DNA from: K189A clade bacterium
GTDB taxonomy: Bacteria > Pseudomonadota > Gammaproteobacteria > Pseudomonadales > Azotimanducaceae
Assembly (NCBI GenBank): GCA_007571095.1
Contig: RKSB01000080.1
Span: 1 to 9,837 of the forward strand
Length of the DNA stretch: 9,837 nt
Direction of reading: 5' to 3'
The notes under the pieces: generated by a model
Seen by the model: the letters and a program-made list of their open reading frames with translations, nothing else
Told to the model about the DNA's origin: nothing
Database searches by the model: none
Shown here: positions 6,947 to 9,837 of the stretch, in pieces
Numbering within the stretch: the first letter of the stretch is position 1
Layout: every line of letters starts with the position of its first letter
Translations under genes and position numbers: made by a program

Positions 6947-7804
6947 CTATCCCGAGTGTTCGTTCAGGAATGCAATGGCCAGAGGGTTGTAAAGCTCGGC
7001 GTGTTCATGTTGCGGCCAGTGGCCACAGCGGTCAAAGAGTTCCAACCTTGAGCCCTGAATATTCTCGTGCATCTTTTGTGCTTCGGGAACATCACCGAAG
7101 GGGTTGTCTCTGCCCCACACAATCAGGGTGGGTGCGTGAATACGAGCCAGATCCTCAGGCTGAAGAATATTTCTCTGCCGGATTTCCATTTCCTGCAAAC
7201 ACAGCAGGTTGTGGATATTGGCGACAAAGGCCGGCTGATGGTAAATGGCATGCCGAATCTCGACCAGTTCCTCGCTGACATCTTTTTCGCCGTCATACAT
7301 GAGCAAATGAAGACGTTGACGTGTCAAATCCATATCTTCCTCGGTCACCGCCCGAGTCGTGCTCTTCTTGATTCTGGCCATAATCTCAGGATTGGCCTTG
7401 GTGCCACCGGCGGCTATCAGTTGCAGTGATTTAAGCCGGTCAGGATGATGAATGGCCACCCAGGCCGATGTCCAGCCACCCAAAGACTCACCTGCCAGAT
7501 GGGCCTTGTCTATGCCCTGTGCATCCATGTAGCGAAGCAGATGTTCACCGTACTTTGGAATCTCATAGTGAAAATCAGGTTTGTCTGTATAGCCGTGACC
7601 CAGTGCGTCAATCGCATGACATTTGTAGCCCGCCCGAACATGGGGTACAAAATTGCGACTGAAGGCCTCCAGATGACCGCTGGTACCGTGCAGAAACAGA
7701 ACATCCTCGCCGTCGCCGGCGATCAGGGCACGCGTCGACACATCTCCGGCGGGTACAAAATCCAGTCGAAAAGCTATTCCCGTTAAATCAGTCCAGATAG
7801 ACAA
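6947..7804 (-). CDS. Alpha/beta hydrolase, meta-cleavage-product hydrolase type
   Basis: A 285-residue serine-type hydrolase resembling the C-C bond hydrolases that act on the ring-fission product of extradiol dioxygenases (MhpC/BphD/XylF group). Visible motifs: the HG oxyanion segment in VLFLHGTSGH (about residues 36-45), the nucleophile elbow GESLGG with Ser107, acid Asp233 in LIVWGRDNPFG, and His262 in DRCGHWPQHEHAELYNPLA, the last motif being typical of this group. I chose the TTG at 7804 because a near-perfect AAAGGAGG (7819-7812) sits seven bases upstream and the conserved fold begins soon after. A longer in-frame start at 7885 would overlap the upstream dioxygenase. The gap to the dioxygenase stop is 23 bp, so the two are likely co-transcribed and act in sequence. 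The exact ring-fission substrate is not determinable here. A general esterase role is the main alternative. Confidence 0.9.
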   Translation of the reverse strand: MSIWTDLTGIAFRLDFVPAGDVSTRALIAGDGEDVLFLHGTSGHLEAFSRNFVPHVRAGYKCHAIDALGHGYTDKPDFHYEIPKYGEHLLRYMDAQGIDKAHLAGESLGGWTSAWVAIHHPDRLKSLQLIAAGGTKANPEIMARIKKSTTRAVTEEDMDLTRQRLHLLMYDGEKDVSEELVEIRHAIYHQPAFVANIHNLLCLQEMEIRQRNILQPEDLARIHAPTLIVWGRDNPFGDVPEAQKMHENIQGSRLELFDRCGHWPQHEHAELYNPLAIAFLNEHSG

Positions 7805-7811
7805 AGCAAAA

Positions 7812-7819
7812 CCTCCTTT
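7812..7819 (-). promoter_or_regulatory. Strong ribosome binding site for the hydrolase
   Basis: On the - strand, AAAGGAGG lies seven bases before the TTG at 7804, close to the full anti-16S complement. It decides the start of this gene and suggests strong initiation compensating for a TTG codon. Confidence 0.8.
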
Positions 7820-7827
7820 ATTGCGAG

Positions 7828-8757
7828 TTATTCGATCAGCGCGACGGCCATACCCGTCAGCCATTGTGCTACAGGTGCATAGCACAGGACTCGGCCTGGC
7901 CTGTGTTGAGTGGCGGCGGCCAGAGTCAGCCAGGCTCGAATTTCGTTGGCACCGTTACCGGCGGTGGCGACCAGTGAAAGCTCATTGACTCGATCAGGCA
8001 GACTGCCAAGGCTGCCTGATTCGATATCCTGCAAAATCATCCGGTCGAATTCCTCGTTGATGCGAGCAGGTGCGTTGACCACAATCTCTCGCCTCCTCTT
8101 CTCGTACACAGACCATCGGTCGCGACCATGCCGCCATGAATCGACCAGAAAACGATCGTCTTCAGATTTCGGCGAACGCCAGTCTGGAAAAGGCAGGCTG
8201 TGAGACAGGCCGCCGGTGGCTATCACGGCAACTCTCAGTTGGCTTGGCAGCGAGTCGATGGCACGACCCAATGCCTCGCCCAGTGCGAGACATCGCGCAA
8301 GACTCGGCAAGGGTGGAGCAAAGCAATTGATCACCAGAGGGACGATGGGAATTTTGCCTTCGCCGACGATCCACTGAATGGCGTGGCTGATACCATGGTC
8401 AACCGCCAACTGAGTCGAAAAGGCCAGATCAAAATTCTGGCTGACCAGCGAACTGCACAGGGCCAGTGCCGTCACTTCGTCGGTTGGCTGCTGTCCTGAC
8501 GGCGTGCCGTGCTCGCCGGCGGATTTGACTTCCCCCACACCCATGGAAAAGGCCGGCATCATGTCCAGCCAGTAGCCTCGGAAATGATTGGAACCAAGTA
8601 TGATGACGACATCCGGTGAAGCCTCCGTCAGCACTCTTCCTGCTTCAACCAGTGCGTCCCTGAAGCAATGCGCCTCCTTCAGGTGATCGACCTTGTCCCA
8701 TTGAGTGTTCATCAGGGTGGTGTGTGAAGCACCGATGCCGAGGACAATTTTTGCCAT
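7828..8757 (-). CDS. Class III (LigB-type) extradiol ring-cleavage dioxygenase, MhpB-like
   Basis: A 309-residue Fe(II) dioxygenase predicted to open a catecholic ring next to its hydroxyls (meta cleavage). From memory of E. coli MhpB (2,3-dihydroxyphenylpropionate 1,2-dioxygenase), similarity runs the whole length: GASHTTLM, SPDVVIILGSNHFRGYWLDMMPAFSMGVG, VDHGISHAIQW, IPIVPLVINCFAPPLPS, TGGLSHSLP and NEIRAWLTLAAA...CYAPVAQWLTG. Predicted iron ligands are His12, His58 and Glu272. His121 (VDHG) and His186 (GGLSH) correspond to the acid/base pair described for MhpB. No key residue is missing, so it should be active. The start is an ATG five bases after the stop of the upstream M20-like gene, with no obvious ribosome site, so translational coupling is likely. 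Substrate identity as a phenylpropanoid-type catechol is only suggested by the subfamily. Confidence 0.9.
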   Translation of the reverse strand: MAKIVLGIGASHTTLMNTQWDKVDHLKEAHCFRDALVEAGRVLTEASPDVVIILGSNHFRGYWLDMMPAFSMGVGEVKSAGEHGTPSGQQPTDEVTALALCSSLVSQNFDLAFSTQLAVDHGISHAIQWIVGEGKIPIVPLVINCFAPPLPSLARCLALGEALGRAIDSLPSQLRVAVIATGGLSHSLPFPDWRSPKSEDDRFLVDSWRHGRDRWSVYEKRRREIVVNAPARINEEFDRMILQDIESGSLGSLPDRVNELSLVATAGNGANEIRAWLTLAAATQHRPGRVLCYAPVAQWLTGMAVALIE

Positions 8758-8762
8758 AAGAA

Positions 8763-9837
8763 CTAGTCCGGCTGATTGTTGCAGACGCTCACAGCCAGAT
8801 GAACCAGCAGTTCGGTCAGGCGACGAAGATCGGAAATGGCCACGGCGTTCATGCCCAGTGAAAAGTCAATGCCCGGAATGCTCGCTTTGGGCAGGCCGAC
8901 CCGAGCGGTTGGAATGCCGTGAGCACGTAGAATATTGGCATCGGTGGCACCTGACAGACCCGCCACAGGCGTATGCCGCTGGCCGGTGATGGCCTCCCAG
9001 GATTGAATGGCCCGCTGAATAATCGAGTGCTCGAAAGGTGTCGTGGTACCCGCAATGGCCTCGATACGTTTATAGCTGGCCTGAATACCCAACCGATCAG
9101 ACATCTCCTTCAGTACACTCGAAAAAGTCTCTTCAGCCGCCGAAGGAGAGGTTCGAGGGCTTAGCCTCAGGTCCAGCCGAAAACGACACATGGCCGGTGT
9201 GAAGGCCGGCATGCGCTCCCATCCCGACTCAATAAAAGACACAACTCCCTGAGGGGCCACCAGCCCCGAACGATTTTGTTCAGACCAGTGTGCAAACCAG
9301 TCCTCGAGGGCAAGAATGAGCCGACTCGCATCGGCGATGGCACTGCGATAGGGCAAAAGATGGCGGCTGCCAACATAGGAGTGGCTGCCCTCTACCTCGA
9401 CTTCAAACCAGATCAGGCCAACCTCTTCCCAGGAGACAGACCAGCCGGACTTGGCAATAACCGCACAATCGGGCCGAGGAGAATGCCTCAACAGGTAATC
9501 ACAACCGACGCCGTGGCCGGAATTCGGGCGAGTACCCGAACGAGCCTCGGTTGGCATGCCGCCGGCACCAAAACTCAGCCGAAGACTGCCCTGTAAGGGG
9601 ACTCCGGCTGCCTTCAACACTCGTCCAGCCTCCAGAATACAAGCAACATGGCCCTTTGGATTGTGGGCACCCAGACCGAATACATGGGCATCCTGAGAGT
9701 AAGACTGCGCGATCATGTCGTCTCTAAGCCGTCGTCCAATCCAGGGAAGATCCTCTTTTGGACAGGAGGATGTGACTGTGTCTATCGGTGCATACAACAG
9801 CAGTTCCGTTCCCTGGCTGCAGCCGGCTATTTGGCCT
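8763..9837 (-). CDS. M20-fold amidohydrolase-like protein lacking metal ligands, 5' end beyond window
   Basis: The - strand frame stays open to the window edge (reading ...GTELLLYAPIDTV), so the N-terminus is missing. An apparent TTG start at 9797 would begin inside the conserved strand and is not real. The fold is that of M20/ArgE/DapE peptidases: LLLYAPIDTV for the usual GHxDxVP, GLGAHNPKGHVA for GxGxxDMKG, SLRLSFGAGGMPT for the EE strand, a lid domain with EGSHSYVG (the conserved dimer-interface His), GATDA, and a C-terminal SLGMNAVAISDL where HxxxE is usual. The substitutions remove the first metal His (to Pro), the bridging Asp (to Asn, 9662-9660), the EE pair (to Gly-Met, 9560-9555), the third acidic ligand (to Lys, 9452-9450) and the final His (to Ser, 8861-8859). 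The first Asp (9782-9780) remains. It heads the operon segment seen here. A metal-free, altered or binding role is inferred; the protein looks intact, not decayed. Confidence 0.78.
   Translation of the reverse strand, partial: GQIAGCSQGTELLLYAPIDTVTSSCPKEDLPWIGRRLRDDMIAQSYSQDAHVFGLGAHNPKGHVACILEAGRVLKAAGVPLQGSLRLSFGAGGMPTEARSGTRPNSGHGVGCDYLLRHSPRPDCAVIAKSGWSVSWEEVGLIWFEVEVEGSHSYVGSRHLLPYRSAIADASRLILALEDWFAHWSEQNRSGLVAPQGVVSFIESGWERMPAFTPAMCRFRLDLRLSPRTSPSAAEETFSSVLKEMSDRLGIQASYKRIEAIAGTTTPFEHSIIQRAIQSWEAITGQRHTPVAGLSGATDANILRAHGIPTARVGLPKASIPGIDFSLGMNAVAISDLRRLTELLVHLAVSVCNNQPD

Noticed and set aside
7805..7885. Longer hydrolase start at 7885
   Set aside because: It would overlap the dioxygenase 3' end. 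The TTG at 7804 has AAAGGAGG at ideal spacing and begins next to the conserved fold.
9795..9837. TTG at 9797 as the start of the M20-like gene
   Set aside because: The frame continues upstream to the window edge through residues (ELLLY) that belong to the conserved M20 strand, so the gene is simply truncated by the window.

Overview
The window looks like a chromosomal catabolic locus of a Gram-negative, probably marine or other aquatic, gammaproteobacterium. It carries a TonB-dependent outer-membrane receptor, a predicted lipoprotein acylase, MarR-type regulators and a meta-cleavage gene set. This taxonomic guess is inference from gene content and moderate GC. No rRNA, tRNA, CRISPR array or transposase was seen.

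Layout, left to right. Positions 50-387 hold a 27-bp tandem repeat (about 11 full units plus degenerate ends), followed by a T-rich leader. Next on the + strand come a TonB-dependent receptor (567-2879) and a penicillin-acylase-type N-terminal-nucleophile hydrolase with a lipobox (2907-5474). Two nearly identical MarR-family regulators follow (5538-6023 and 6280-6765), each with the same ~44-bp leader. On the - strand, converging on them, are an M20-fold protein that runs off the right edge (8763-9837), an MhpB-like class III extradiol dioxygenase (7828-8757) and a meta-cleavage-product-type alpha/beta hydrolase (6947-7804). These three are tightly spaced and read as one operon.

The regulator/hydrolase junction is scarred. 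A relic of a hydrolase 3' end lies between the two MarR genes (about 6050-6125), and a relic of a third MarR 3' end lies just before the intact hydrolase (6817-6908). So the junction 'MarR tail facing hydrolase tail' occurs twice, with an extra complete MarR inserted between.

How the genes may work together (inference): the receptor brings a ligand into the periplasm, the acylase splits an amide bond, the dioxygenase opens a catecholic ring by meta cleavage, the hydrolase cuts the ring-fission product, and the MarR proteins sense an aromatic pathway compound. The M20-like protein has lost nearly all residues expected to bind zinc, so its role is open. The substrate cannot be named from this sequence. 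The most interesting points are this amide-plus-aromatic combination, the apparent M20 pseudoenzyme, and the duplication history around the regulators.
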